This document shows positions 36,193 to 45,790 of a DNA stretch of 64,000 nt, in pieces. The stretch spans positions 685,501 to 749,500 of the forward strand of contig NZ_CP097484.1 in NCBI RefSeq assembly GCF_023546765.1, given 5' to 3'. The first letter of the stretch is position 1. Every line of letters starts with the position of its first letter. This DNA comes from Methylobacterium tardum. Its GTDB lineage: Bacteria > Pseudomonadota > Alphaproteobacteria > Rhizobiales > Beijerinckiaceae. A program made the translations under genes and the position numbers. The notes beneath the pieces are model-generated. The model saw nothing but the letters and a program-made list of their open reading frames with translations, searched no databases and was not told the origin of the DNA.

Positions 36193-39100
36193 ATGTTCCG
36201 TACCCTGATGACTGCGCGGCGCTTCGCGCCGCTGTTCTGGTGCCAGTTCTTCTCCGCGTTCAACGACAATTTCCTCAAGAACGCGCTCGCCTTCCTGATC
36301 CTGTTCGGGATCGGTGGCCAGGCGGACGCCAATGCGGGCGTCCTGGTCACCCTCGCGAGCGCCGTCTTCATCGGGCCGTTCTTCATCCTGTCGGGTCTCG
36401 GCGGCCAGTGGGCCGACCGGTACGACAAGGCGCTGATGGCCCGGCGGCTGAAATTCGCCGAGATCTTCGCGGCCGGCACCGCCGTGCTGGGCTTCCTGCT
36501 TCACTCCGTGCCGGTGCTGTTCGTGGCGCTGGGCCTGTTCGGTACGATCGCGGCCCTGTTCGGCCCGATCAAATACGGCATCCTGCCGGACCACCTGAAG
36601 CGCGAGGAACTGCCCGCCGGCAACGCCCTGGTCGAGGCCGCGACCTTCCTGGCGATCCTGCTCGGCACGATCGCGGCCGGCGCGGCCTCGGCGATGGGCG
36701 GCTCGGGCCTGCTGTTCGGCGCCCTGGTGATGGGCTTCGCCGTCCTGTGCTGGCTCTCGGCTCGGATGATCCCGGCGACCGGGGAGGGGGCCCCGGACCT
36801 GCGCGTCGACCCGAACGTCGCCCGCTCGACCTACGCCCTGCTGCGTGACCTCTGGGCCGACACGCGCCTGTGGCGCGGCTCACTGACTGTGAGCTGGTTC
36901 TGGCTGGTCGGCGTGGTGGTGCTGTCGCTGCTGCCCGTGCTGGTGCGCGGCGCCTTCAACGGCACCGAGACCGTGATCACCCTGCTGCTGGCCCTGTTCT
37001 CGATCGGCATCGCGGTGGGCTCCGGCCTCGCCTCGTGGCTCGCCAGCGGCCGGATCGTGCTGCTGCCGACGCCGGTCGGCGCGGTGCTGATGGGCCTGTT
37101 CGGCCTCGACCTCGCCTGGACGATCGGCTACCTGCCGGCACCGCCCGCCGAGGCGATCGGCCCGCTCGCCTTCCTCCGGACCGGTCACGGTCTGCGCACC
37201 GGGATCGACTTCCTCGGGTTGGCGATCTCCGGCGGCCTCTACATCGTCCCGTCCTTCGCGGCCGTGCAGGCCTGGGCCGAGAAGGCGATGCGCGCGCGGA
37301 TCATCGGCGCCGTCAACGTCATGACGGCGGCCTTCATGGTCGCCGGCACCCTGGCGCTGGCGGCGCTGCAGGGCGCGGGCCTGACGATCGCGAGCCTGCT
37401 CGCCGTCTTGGCGGTGCTGAACCTGATCGTGGGTGCGGTCGTGTTCGCGACCCTGCCGACCAGCCCGTTCCGCGACGCCCTGTCGATCCTGTTCCGGGCC
37501 TTCTACCGGCTGGAGGTCCGCGGCTTCGACAACCTCGCGGCGGCCGGGCCGAACGCCATCGTGGCGCTTAATCACGTGTCGTTCCTCGACGCGCCGCTGG
37601 CCCTGTCCCTTCTGGAGCAGGAGCCGGTCTTCGCCATCGACAGCGGCATCGCCCAGCGCTGGTGGGTGAAGCCGTTCCTGCGGGTCACCAAGGCGATGCC
37701 CCTCGACCCGACGCGCCCCCTCGCCACCCGGACGCTGATCAACGCCGTCAAGGGCGGCGAGACCCTGATCATCTTCCCCGAGGGCCGGCTGACCGTCACC
37801 GGCAGCCTGATGAAGATCTATGACGGCGCCGGGCTGATCGCCGACAAGTCGGGCGCGATGGTCGTGCCGGTGAAGCTCGACGGCCTCGAGCGCACCGTCT
37901 TCTCGCGCCTGTCGCGCGGGCAGGTGCGCCGCCGCTGGTGGCCCAAAGTGACCGTGACGGTGATGCCGCCGGTGCGCCTGACGGTGGATCCCGCGCTCAA
38001 AGGCAAGGCCCGGCGGCAGGCGGCGGGCGCGGCCCTCTACGGGATCATGTCGGACCTCCTGTTCCGCACCGCCGATACGGACCGCGGACTGATGGCGGCG
38101 CTGATCGAGGCGGGCGAGCTTCACGGCTGGCGCCGCAACGCTCTCGAGGACCCGGTCGGCGGGCGGCTCAGCTACGGCCGCCTGGTGATGGGCGCCAACA
38201 TCCTGGGCCGCAAGCTCATGCCGCTGGCGCCGGAGGGCGGCCGGATCGGACTCATGCTGCCGAACGCCAACGGCGCCGCGGTGACGCTGTTCGCCCTCGC
38301 CTCCGCCGGCCGGGTGCCGGCGATGATCAATTTCTCGGCCGGTCCCGCCAACGTCCTCTCCGCCTGCAAGGCGGCCGAGGTGAACCGGATCCTGACGTCC
38401 CGGGCCTTCATCGACAAGGGGCGGCTCGGGCCGCTCGTCGAGGCGATCCGCGGCTCGGTCGAGCTGATCTACCTGGAGGATGTGCGCGCCACCGTCACGA
38501 CCGGGGACAAGATCCGGGGGTTCCTCGCACCCCGCCGCCCCCTGGTGGCGCGCGCCGGGGAGGATCCGGGCGCGGTGCTGTTCACGTCCGGTAGCGAGGG
38601 CACGCCCAAGGGTGTGGTGCTCGCCAACCGCTGCATGCTCGCTAACGTGGCGCAGGTGGCGGCCCGGATCGACTTCGGGCCGATGGACAAGGTGTTCAAC
38701 GTTCTGCCGGTGTTCCACGCCTTCGGCCTGACGGCCGGGCTGGTCTTGCCGCTGGTCTCGGGCGTGCCGGTCTACCTCTACCCGTCGCCGCTGCATTACC
38801 GGATCGTGCCGGAGCTGATCTACGGCTCGAACAGCACGGTGCTGTTCGGGACCGACACGTTCCTGACTGGCTACGCCCGCGCCGCCCATTCCTACGACCT
38901 GCGCTCGTTGCGCTACGTCGTGGCCGGCGCCGAGGCCGTGAAGGAGACGACCCGCAAGACCTGGGCGGAGAAGTTCGGCCTGCGCATCCTCGAAGGCTAC
39001 GGCGTCACCGAGTGCGGGCCCGTCGTCGCCCTCAATACGCCGATGTTCAACCGCTTCGGCACGGTCGGGCGGATCCTGCCGGGGATCGAGACCCGCCTGG

Positions 39101-39606
39101 AGCCCGTGCCGGGAATCGAGGAGGGCGGCCGCCTGTCGTTGCGCGGCCCCAACATCATGTTGGGCTACCTGCGCGCCGACAAGCCCGGCGTCCTGGAGCC
39201 GCCGCCGGGGGGCTGGCACGACACAGGCGACATCGTGGCGATAGACCCGATGGGTTTCGTGACGATCAAGGGGCGGGCCAAGCGCTTCGCCAAGATCGCG
39301 GGCGAGATGGTGTCGCTCGCCGGCATCGAGGCGCTGGCCGCCGACCTCTGGCCGGATCGGCCGAGCGCGGTGGCGGCCGTGCCGGATCCGCGCAAGGGCG
39401 AGCGCCTGATCCTGTTCACGCAGGAGAAGGGCGCCACCCGGGCCGCCTACCAGACCTTCGCCAAGGGCCGCGGCGCCTCGGACGTCGCGATCCCCGCCGA
39501 GGTGGTGGTGCTGGAGGCGATCCCGATGCTCGGCACCGGCAAGATCGACCAAGTGGCGGTCATCAAACTGGCCCAGGAGCGGGCGAAGGAATCGGCCGCC
39601 GCCTGA
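36193..39606 (+). CDS. LplT-PlsC-Aas fusion: lysophospholipid flippase and acyltransferase/acyl-ACP synthetase
   Basis: A three-domain protein of 1137 residues for recycling 2-acyl-lysophospholipids. Residues 1-415 are a multi-span MFS transporter like LplT (FWCQFFSAFNDNFLKNAL is characteristic). Residues 430-625 are a PlsC acyltransferase with NHVSFLD and FPEGRLT. Residues 640-1137 are an AMP-dependent acyl-ACP synthetase with AVLFTSGSEGTPKGVVLA, EGYGVTECGPVVALN and the lysine near the C-terminus in LGTGKIDQV. In E. coli the transporter and the two-domain Aas are separate adjacent genes; here one protein would flip, then re-acylate the lipid at the inner face. The gap after it holds a small hypothetical gene. 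Confidence 0.92.
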   Translation: MFRTLMTARRFAPLFWCQFFSAFNDNFLKNALAFLILFGIGGQADANAGVLVTLASAVFIGPFFILSGLGGQWADRYDKALMARRLKFAEIFAAGTAVLGFLLHSVPVLFVALGLFGTIAALFGPIKYGILPDHLKREELPAGNALVEAATFLAILLGTIAAGAASAMGGSGLLFGALVMGFAVLCWLSARMIPATGEGAPDLRVDPNVARSTYALLRDLWADTRLWRGSLTVSWFWLVGVVVLSLLPVLVRGAFNGTETVITLLLALFSIGIAVGSGLASWLASGRIVLLPTPVGAVLMGLFGLDLAWTIGYLPAPPAEAIGPLAFLRTGHGLRTGIDFLGLAISGGLYIVPSFAAVQAWAEKAMRARIIGAVNVMTAAFMVAGTLALAALQGAGLTIASLLAVLAVLNLIVGAVVFATLPTSPFRDALSILFRAFYRLEVRGFDNLAAAGPNAIVALNHVSFLDAPLALSLLEQEPVFAIDSGIAQRWWVKPFLRVTKAMPLDPTRPLATRTLINAVKGGETLIIFPEGRLTVTGSLMKIYDGAGLIADKSGAMVVPVKLDGLERTVFSRLSRGQVRRRWWPKVTVTVMPPVRLTVDPALKGKARRQAAGAALYGIMSDLLFRTADTDRGLMAALIEAGELHGWRRNALEDPVGGRLSYGRLVMGANILGRKLMPLAPEGGRIGLMLPNANGAAVTLFALASAGRVPAMINFSAGPANVLSACKAAEVNRILTSRAFIDKGRLGPLVEAIRGSVELIYLEDVRATVTTGDKIRGFLAPRRPLVARAGEDPGAVLFTSGSEGTPKGVVLANRCMLANVAQVAARIDFGPMDKVFNVLPVFHAFGLTAGLVLPLVSGVPVYLYPSPLHYRIVPELIYGSNSTVLFGTDTFLTGYARAAHSYDLRSLRYVVAGAEAVKETTRKTWAEKFGLRILEGYGVTECGPVVALNTPMFNRFGTVGRILPGIETRLEPVPGIEEGGRLSLRGPNIMLGYLRADKPGVLEPPPGGWHDTGDIVAIDPMGFVTIKGRAKRFAKIAGEMVSLAGIEALAADLWPDRPSAVAAVPDPRKGERLILFTQEKGATRAAYQTFAKGRGASDVAIPAEVVVLEAIPMLGTGKIDQVAVIKLAQERAKESAAA

Positions 39607-39790
39607 GGCCCCGCAGGCTCGCCCGCAGATCGACCCATGCGGCGCGTCATCCAAACGGGGGATGCAACGCTTTGGCGGATCCGCTCGTATCACGAATACA
39701 GCTCCGATTCGATCGACGGCGGTCTACCCGGCGCGATCGGATCGGCGGACTGGATTTCGCGTCGCGAGTCGCATCGACGAGGGGCAGACC

Positions 39791-40000
39791 ATGCTGAAGA
39801 GCAGGCGAATTCCGACTTGGCTGGCAAGACGGTCGTATTTCAAGCGGATCGAGCGTTGGTCGAAGGTCGGCAAGGCTCGCAAGACGGCGCCCGAGGCCGG
39901 TCCCGCGCCGATGCCGTCCAACGTGGTGCTGTTCCCGATGCGCCCGAACCGGCCGGAGCGCCCGGTCTTCGAGGATCTGCGCGGGGTCGGCACGGCCTAG
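39791..40000 (+). CDS. Small basic hypothetical protein
   Basis: A 69-residue arginine/lysine-rich protein (MLKSRRIPTWLARRSYFKRI) with a proline-rich end. The ATG at 39791 is preceded by GAGGGG six bases away, the main evidence that it is a real gene. No domain is recognised; it may be a DNA- or membrane-associated peptide, but nothing shows this. It precedes the pbpC gene by 105 bases. Confidence 0.45.
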   Translation: MLKSRRIPTWLARRSYFKRIERWSKVGKARKTAPEAGPAPMPSNVVLFPMRPNRPERPVFEDLRGVGTA

Positions 40001-40105
40001 CCGCCGGAACGCCGCCGAGACTCCGGAGCCGTCCAGGGCTTGTCCGCCGCGCGGGATCGCGGAATCCTGCGCCTGAGACCGGCGGATCGGGGACCTGGAG
40101 GATGC

Positions 40106-42232
40106 GTGCCGCGGGACGGGTCTGATCCGAGCGGAGCACCGGCCCGGCGCCGCCACACTGTGGCACGCCTGGCCCTTCCGGTTGCGCTGGCGCTGGGGCT
40201 CATCGGGGTGGCTGCGCTGTGGCGCTACGCGGAGGCGTTGCCGACCCTCGATCTCGCCGCCGCTTCGACACGTTCGACGGTGGTGCTCGACCGGTCCGGC
40301 ACGCTCCTGCGGCCGTTCGCAACCGCGGATGGGCGCTGGCGCCTGCCGGTCACCGCCGACACGATCGACCCACGCTACCGGGCGATGCTCGTCGCCTATG
40401 AGGATCGCCGCTTCGCGAATCATCCCGGGATCGATCCCGTGGCGGTTCTGCGCGCCGCGATCCAGTGGCTGAGGAATGGACGCATCGTCTCGGGCGGGTC
40501 GACCCTGTCGATGCAGGTGGCGCGCCTCGTCGAGCCGCGGCGCGAGCGCACGCTCGACGCCAAGCTCCGCCAGATGGCGCGGGCGCTCCTGCTGGAGCGG
40601 CGTCTCGGGAAGTCCGGCCTCCTCGAGCTCTACTTCGCCCTTGCCCCCTACGGTGGCCCGGTCGAGGGCGTTCGCGCGGCGAGCCTCGCCTATTTCGGAC
40701 GCGAGCCGGTGCGGCTGACGGCGGCACAGGCTGCGCTCCTCGTCGCCCTTCCGCAATCGCCCGAGACCCGCCGGCCGGACCGCTTCCCGGAGCGCGCCCG
40801 GGCGGCCCGCGACCGGGTGCTCGACATCGCCAGCGCCCGGGGCATCCTCACCGCCGCCGAGGCCGCGGACGCCAAGGCCGAGCCGGTGCCGACGGCACGG
40901 CGTCCCTTCCCGATGCTCGCGGCGCACGCAGCCGAGGAGGCGGTGGCGACTGACACCACCGCCCCGGTGATCCGCCTCGCCATCGATGCGCGCCTGCAGG
41001 AGCGGCTGGAGGTTCTTGCGTCCGAGCGGGCCGCCGCGGCCGGCCCCGGCCTCTCGGCCGCAATCCTCGTCCTCGACAACCGCGACGGGCGCGTGCTCGC
41101 CCAGGTGGGCAGCGCCGGATACCTGGATTCGAGTCGGAACGGCGCCATCGACATGTCCCTCGCGGTGCGCTCTCCCGGCTCCGCGTTGAAGCCCTTCGTC
41201 TACGCCATGGCTTTCGCGGACGGGCTGGCGCATCCCGAGACGCTGCTGGAAGACCGCCCCGCGCGCTTCTCGGCGAGCTACGCGCCGGAGAATTTCGACC
41301 TGACCTTCCAGGGCACGGTCACGGCCCGGCGGGCCCTGCAGCTCTCGCTCAACGTGCCCGCGGTCGAACTCATGGACGCGGTCGGGCCCGCGCGCTTCAT
41401 CGCGCGGCTGCGCGCGGCGGGCGCCGCGATCCAGCTGCCGCGCGAGGCGGCGCCGGGGCTGCCGGTGGCGCTGGGCGGTCTCGGCATCACGCTCACCGAC
41501 CTCGCGCGCCTCTATGCCGGAATCGCCCGCGGCGGCACGGTGCCCGGTCTCCTCCGCCGAGCCGAGGCGGCCCCGGCCGGTGCCGAGGGTCGGGTCGCGG
41601 AACCCGTGGCCGCCTGGTACGTCGCCGACATCCTGCGCGGCACGCCGCCGCCGGAGAACGCGCTTCCGAATCGCATCGCCTACAAGACCGGCACCTCCTA
41701 CGGCTACCGGGACGCCTGGGCGGCGGGCTTCGACCGGCACGTGACGGTGGTGGTCTGGGTCGGCCGGCCCGACGGCGCCGCCGTTCCGGGTCTCGTTGGT
41801 CGAACGGTCGCGGCACCGATGCTGTTCGACGCCTTCGCGCGCCTCGGCCTCGAGCCGGAGCCGGTGCCGCAACCCCGAGACGTTCTGGCGGCCGGGCCCG
41901 GCGGCCTGCCGCCGCCGCTCCGCCATCTGCGCCGTGAGGCGCCCGGCGCGCCGGGGCCGGCGCTGCGGATCGCCTATCCCCCAGACGGCGCCCGGATCGA
42001 CCTCGGCCTCGGCGTGGCTGGGCACGAAGGGGAGGGCAAGGCCGACGGTCCGGCGCTCGCCCTAAAAGCTTTGGGCGGGGTGCCGCCGCTCACCTGGCTG
42101 ATCGACGGTCAGCCCGTCGTGCAAACACCGCGGCGCCGCGCCGCATGGTCCCCGACAGGTGCCGGCTTCGCACGGATCTCGGTTCTGGATTCTATGGGCG
42201 CGAGCGACAGCGTTTCCATCCGGCTTGAATAG
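40106..42232 (+). CDS. pbpC: Penicillin-binding protein 1C
   Basis: A bifunctional peptidoglycan synthase of 708 residues anchored by one helix near residues 13-33. The glycosyltransferase (GT51) domain has AYEDRRFANHPGIDPVAVLR and IVSGGSTLSMQVARL. The transpeptidase domain has the active serine in SPGSALKPFVYAMAF (SxxK), SLNVPAV (SxN) and the KTGTSYGYRDAW triad. A C-terminal BiPBP_C-like domain begins near LRIAYPPDGARIDL. GTG at 40106 was chosen because GGAG lies just upstream and the membrane helix follows; an upstream TTG at 40040 is possible. Wall polymerisation in the periplasm is the expected role. Confidence 0.92.
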   Translation: MPRDGSDPSGAPARRRHTVARLALPVALALGLIGVAALWRYAEALPTLDLAAASTRSTVVLDRSGTLLRPFATADGRWRLPVTADTIDPRYRAMLVAYEDRRFANHPGIDPVAVLRAAIQWLRNGRIVSGGSTLSMQVARLVEPRRERTLDAKLRQMARALLLERRLGKSGLLELYFALAPYGGPVEGVRAASLAYFGREPVRLTAAQAALLVALPQSPETRRPDRFPERARAARDRVLDIASARGILTAAEAADAKAEPVPTARRPFPMLAAHAAEEAVATDTTAPVIRLAIDARLQERLEVLASERAAAAGPGLSAAILVLDNRDGRVLAQVGSAGYLDSSRNGAIDMSLAVRSPGSALKPFVYAMAFADGLAHPETLLEDRPARFSASYAPENFDLTFQGTVTARRALQLSLNVPAVELMDAVGPARFIARLRAAGAAIQLPREAAPGLPVALGGLGITLTDLARLYAGIARGGTVPGLLRRAEAAPAGAEGRVAEPVAAWYVADILRGTPPPENALPNRIAYKTGTSYGYRDAWAAGFDRHVTVVVWVGRPDGAAVPGLVGRTVAAPMLFDAFARLGLEPEPVPQPRDVLAAGPGGLPPPLRHLRREAPGAPGPALRIAYPPDGARIDLGLGVAGHEGEGKADGPALALKALGGVPPLTWLIDGQPVVQTPRRRAAWSPTGAGFARISVLDSMGASDSVSIRLE

Positions 42233-42375
42233 CCCGACATCATCGTTCTTGCCGGCGAAGCTTGGCCGTGCTGCGATTTTGAATACAGAAGTACAGTCCG
42301 AGCCGGAAAACTTCCATGCGGAGATTCATCGGTCATCAACGAATATGGGTCTAGTCGTGACCCGTGAGGTTGGTG

Positions 42376-43419
42376 ATGGCGTGGAAGGTCGGCGCCGCGG
42401 TGGCGGTGCTTCTCGGATTTGTCGGGGTCAGCGGGGGTGTCGGCAGCGGCCCCGATCCACGCCGCGCGGGCTGGCGCGACGCCTACCGAGCACCGACCGA
42501 AATCCCGTTTCCCGCCGAGAACCCGTACACGGCCGCCAAGGCCGAACTGGGCCGTCGCCTGTTCTTTGATCCGATCCTGTCCGGCGACGGGACCCGGGCT
42601 TGCGCCACGTGCCACATCCCGGATCTCGCCTGGGGCGACGGACGCGCCCGCGCGGCCACGCGCCAGCAGGGCGACATGGATCTGCGCACGCCGACGCTCC
42701 TCAACATCGCCTGGCAGGATGGGTCGCTCGGCTGGGACGGGAAGTTCCGCACGCTCGAATCGGTCGCCGCGATGCCCATGGCGGCGCCGGGCAACATGAA
42801 TCTGCCGATGCCCGACGCCCTGACGCGGCTCTCGTCCGACCCGAGCTACGCGGCGGCCTTCGCCGAAGCCTTCGCCGATCCCGCGATCACCCGGGAACGG
42901 CTTGAGGCTGCACTGGCGACCTTCCAGCGCCTGATCGTGACCGGCACGACGCCCTTTGATCGCTGGATCGCCGGCCAGGAAGACGCGATCGGGGAGCCGG
43001 CCAAGCGGGGCTTCGACCTGTTCAACGGCCGGGCCGGCTGCGCGAGCTGCCATTCCGGCTGGTCGTTCACCGACAACTCGTTCCACGATATCGGGGTCGG
43101 GGTGGGCCCGGATATCGGCCGCGGCCGGTACAAGCCTACGTCGCTCGCCCTTCAATACGCCTTCAAGACGCCGACCCTGCGGGAGATCGGGCAGCGCGGC
43201 CCCTACATGCACGACGGGTCCGTGCCGACCCTCAGCGCCGTGATCGATCTCTACAACCGCGGCGGGATCGACCGTCCGAGCCGCTCCCGGTCGATCAAGC
43301 CGCTTCAGCTCACCGCGGCGGAGCGAGCGGATCTCCTGGCCTTCCTGGCGACGCTCTCGACCAGCGCGGGCCGCGACCTCGTGACGATCTCGTTCGCCGC
43401 CAAAGCGCCGGCCCCCTGA
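42376..43419 (+). CDS. Di-haem cytochrome c peroxidase (MauG/CcpA-like)
   Basis: A 347-residue periplasmic protein with an N-terminal export signal and two haem c sites: CATCHIPDLAWGDGR and CASCHSGWSFTDN. The axial/substrate-channel segments FKTPTLREIGQRGPYMHDGS and the spacing of the two CxxCH motifs fit bacterial di-haem peroxidases, which reduce hydrogen peroxide with electrons from a cytochrome c, or modify proteins as MauG does. Which branch applies cannot be decided here. The ATG at 42376 with GAGG six bases upstream sets the start. It converges on the ParA-associated gene with a 12-base gap. Confidence 0.88.
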   Translation: MAWKVGAAVAVLLGFVGVSGGVGSGPDPRRAGWRDAYRAPTEIPFPAENPYTAAKAELGRRLFFDPILSGDGTRACATCHIPDLAWGDGRARAATRQQGDMDLRTPTLLNIAWQDGSLGWDGKFRTLESVAAMPMAAPGNMNLPMPDALTRLSSDPSYAAAFAEAFADPAITRERLEAALATFQRLIVTGTTPFDRWIAGQEDAIGEPAKRGFDLFNGRAGCASCHSGWSFTDNSFHDIGVGVGPDIGRGRYKPTSLALQYAFKTPTLREIGQRGPYMHDGSVPTLSAVIDLYNRGGIDRPSRSRSIKPLQLTAAERADLLAFLATLSTSAGRDLVTISFAAKAPAP

Positions 43420-43430
43420 CGGACCGGCTC

Positions 43431-43922
43431 TCATCGGGCCCCAGGCCGGCCTGACTTGCGGCCGGCGAACCGCGTCCCGTCAGCGGTCGAGCGCGGCCCG
43501 CGCTGCGATCCGCCCAGACTCCGTCGTTCAAAGCCCTGCAGCGCGGCGGCCAGCCGGGCTTCGCCGACCGTCACATCGTGCGAGAGGTTGAGAACCGTGG
43601 CGAGGATCCAGACACTTCCGAGAAGGCTCACCACGGCAATACCGAGCATCACATAGGTCAGCAGCCTGTTCCGGCGCAGATCGGACTTGATCGTCCGCAC
43701 CAGATCGCGGCTGTCCTCGGCAAGACTGTTTCGCGCGGCCACCAGTTCATTGTACATGTTGGTGATGGCGTTGGTGGACATGTACACCAGCAAGAGATGG
43801 ACGACGAAGTCGTCGTCCGTCGTGGTGTTCAGGGCGGCCGCGATCCGCACGGCGAGCTGGCGCTCCCAGGGCTGGAGATCGCGGCCGTGGACCGACCGGT
43901 AGAACCGCTCGAGGTTGGTCAC
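43431..43922 (-). CDS. Small membrane protein coupled to a ParA-like ATPase
   Basis: A 163-residue protein of unknown family. Residues 1-80 are helical and polar (MTNLERFYRSVHGRDLQPWE), one membrane helix lies at 87-110 (VMLGIAVVSLLGSVWILATV), and a basic tail follows (FERRSLGGSQRG). It starts at GTG in a four-base overlap with the stop of the ATPase gene, so both are made from one message. The pairing of a ParA-like ATPase with a small single-span protein recalls plasmid pairs such as StbB/StbC or TraL/TraM, but similarity is only in layout. The tail is Arg-rich and low complexity. Confidence 0.6.
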   Translation of the reverse strand: MTNLERFYRSVHGRDLQPWERQLAVRIAAALNTTTDDDFVVHLLLVYMSTNAITNMYNELVAARNSLAEDSRDLVRTIKSDLRRNRLLTYVMLGIAVVSLLGSVWILATVLNLSHDVTVGEARLAAALQGFERRSLGGSQRGPRSTADGTRFAGRKSGRPGAR

Positions 43923-44752
43923 GGCCGGAGCGCATCCCGCCAAGCCGTGTGGAAGTTGCGCCGGAGGCGGCGCCCTTCGACGCGCAGCCGCATCGGTGCG
44001 CCGGTCGCGAGCGTCTGCCACGTCATGTGCTGGACCCGCAGCGCCTCGATCAGGCGCTCGCCGATCCGCTCGATCTCGATGACGCGGAAATTCGGCTGCT
44101 TGCGCAGAGCACGCACGAGATCGGACGATTCGAGATAGTCGAAATTGGTCGCCTGCGCGGTGTTCTTCGCGAGGATCGCCCGATCGCACTCGATCAGCAT
44201 CGGCCGGAGTTCCTTGAGGACCTCGAGGGCGGTGGGATCGACAGCGCCGGCCGCGACGACCACACAGAGGCGGACATTGGCCTCCCGGCAGCTCTCGACG
44301 ATGATCTCGGTGCAGCGCCGGGTCGTCTCCGTATCGCCGGCCGGAAAGTCGACCACCACGAAACGCTCGGGCGCGTCCACCACGCGCTCGATCATGTCCT
44401 GGCACAGGGTCGGATCGACGCGGCCCACGCTGTCCTCGGCGCGCAGCCGTTGCCGGAAGCAGGACACGCCGGGCCGGCGCGGCACGAAATTGTCGCTGCC
44501 GGGGCTGGTCTCGGTCATCAGCGCCGTGTGGAAATGCCGGTTGGCCGGGTCGGTGTCGATCGCCAGCACCGGCCCGACCTCGGCACAGAGATCGGCGATC
44601 TGCAGGGCAATGGTGGTCTTGCCGACGCCGCCCTTGCCGCCGAGGCACAGGATCAGAACCTTCGCTGCCGGGCCCAAAAGGTCGCGCTGGATGTCCTGGA
44701 TCTCGTCCGGGCTGTACCAGGCCGGAACCTTGATCTGCGTCGCGTCGGTCAT
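43919..44752 (-). CDS. ParA/MinD-like P-loop ATPase, orphan
   Basis: A 277-residue SIMIBI-class ATPase. The deviant Walker A LGGKGGVGKTTIAL (38-50) with the signature lysine, the switch I block AIDTDPANRHFH (64-74) and Walker B FVVVDFPAG (131-139) are intact. It has no DNA-binding N-terminal helix-turn-helix and no nearby ParB or replication gene, so classical plasmid partitioning is unlikely. The C-terminal 60 residues have several arginine pairs. It is translationally coupled to the small membrane protein gene. A role in positioning a membrane-bound or nucleoid-bound cargo fits ParA/MinD relatives but is inference. Confidence 0.8.
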   Translation of the reverse strand: MTDATQIKVPAWYSPDEIQDIQRDLLGPAAKVLILCLGGKGGVGKTTIALQIADLCAEVGPVLAIDTDPANRHFHTALMTETSPGSDNFVPRRPGVSCFRQRLRAEDSVGRVDPTLCQDMIERVVDAPERFVVVDFPAGDTETTRRCTEIIVESCREANVRLCVVVAAGAVDPTALEVLKELRPMLIECDRAILAKNTAQATNFDYLESSDLVRALRKQPNFRVIEIERIGERLIEALRVQHMTWQTLATGAPMRLRVEGRRLRRNFHTAWRDALRP

Positions 44753-45790
44753 GGATGTCTCCTTGCTGCGTGGTGGATGCAGGCGTCCGGGGCGCGCCTC
44801 TGCGCCGCCCGGCCCGGACCTGCGGGGCTGTCAGGGTTGATGCGTGGCGCCGGCGCTCCGGGTCGACCGGATGCCGGCAGCGATGCGGCGCACGGGACGC
44901 CGCGGCGTTCGGAGCGGAGGCCCGATCCCACCGAAGCGGTCGCGCACTCGAAGGCCGGACAGTCTCAAGCGGCCGATCTGATCATGCGCCGGGCAGGGAG
45001 GGCCGACGGCGCCGGCGGCCCGTGTGCGGGCGGAGCAGAAGCGAGATCAGGCGTAACGCTGGTCCCGCACCGCACGGCCCGGTGAGGCGCTGTGCCGGTA
45101 CGAGGAGTCGCGTGCCTGAGCTGAGAATGCCGTTCTGCCGCACAACCCGCATCCCATTCCTGGCTCGTGCCTCCGGTGAACGGCTTCAGCAGATCTCATC
45201 CCATCCAGACAGAGCACGATCAAGACTCTGCGCATGTTCAATCAAGATGCAAGCCTTCGGGTGAAGACAGTTTCGCGCTGTCCTCCGTCACATCCCAAAA
45301 TTCGGTGAACAAAATGCTGCCGGCTCAACCGCCAGAGCCGTCGTAAAATCACAATAATACTATAATACATATTGCTATTTATTATGCAAGGGTATCTTTG
45401 TTCGACTATCTATAGGCAAAAACTAGCCATTACCCATATTTGAATGATCGCGCCGGCACGAATTGGCGCCTGCGCGATAGCGACCGGATCGGCTTCGCGT
45501 TCGACGGGATGAAAGCCGAGCGGCATCTGCGCAGATCTGCGCGCAAGACGGATTGTCGCCGGGCGCAGACACCGGAGGGGCCACGCCCGGTGCGCTGCGA
45601 CTCGCAATAACCTCAGGGATCCTGCACGCCTGTGGGCTGCGTGGAAAAAGCGAACCGCGTGAACGGCCTACGCAGAATCCACAGCGTTAACCTTTCACTC
45701 ATATTCGTTAACAAACCGATGGCTAAAATTGACCGAAAATATGTAAATGGCTGAGTAACCACGGTGTCGCTTTGCAGCGACGAGGGTCCG
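44753..45790. other. Gene-poor gap with an AT-rich island
   Basis: No convincing coding region lies in this 1-kb gap. The short open frames have composition like shadow frames and no ribosome sites. Bases 45290-45430 are strikingly AT-rich against the window (ATAATACTATAATACATATT) and include a TATAAT at 45361-45366. A possible sigma-70 -35 element TTGACC lies at 45729-45734 before the next gene, with a poor -10. The gap could hold promoters of the ATPase and membrane-protein genes, or be a relic of acquired DNA. Confidence 0.5.

Noticed and set aside
36880..39693. 937-codon minus-strand frame within the acyltransferase fusion
   Set aside because: His/Arg/Gly-rich shadow frame opposite a fully conserved protein.
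43919..44752. ParA-like ATPase as FlhG/MinD flagellar number regulator
   Set aside because: It is 25 kb from the flagellar genes, lacks the FlhG N-terminal activation motif and is coupled to an unrelated membrane protein.
44755..45264. Open frame of 169 codons in the gap upstream of the ParA-like gene
   Set aside because: No ribosome site, no domain, and an Arg/Cys-rich composition like other shadow frames of GC-rich DNA.
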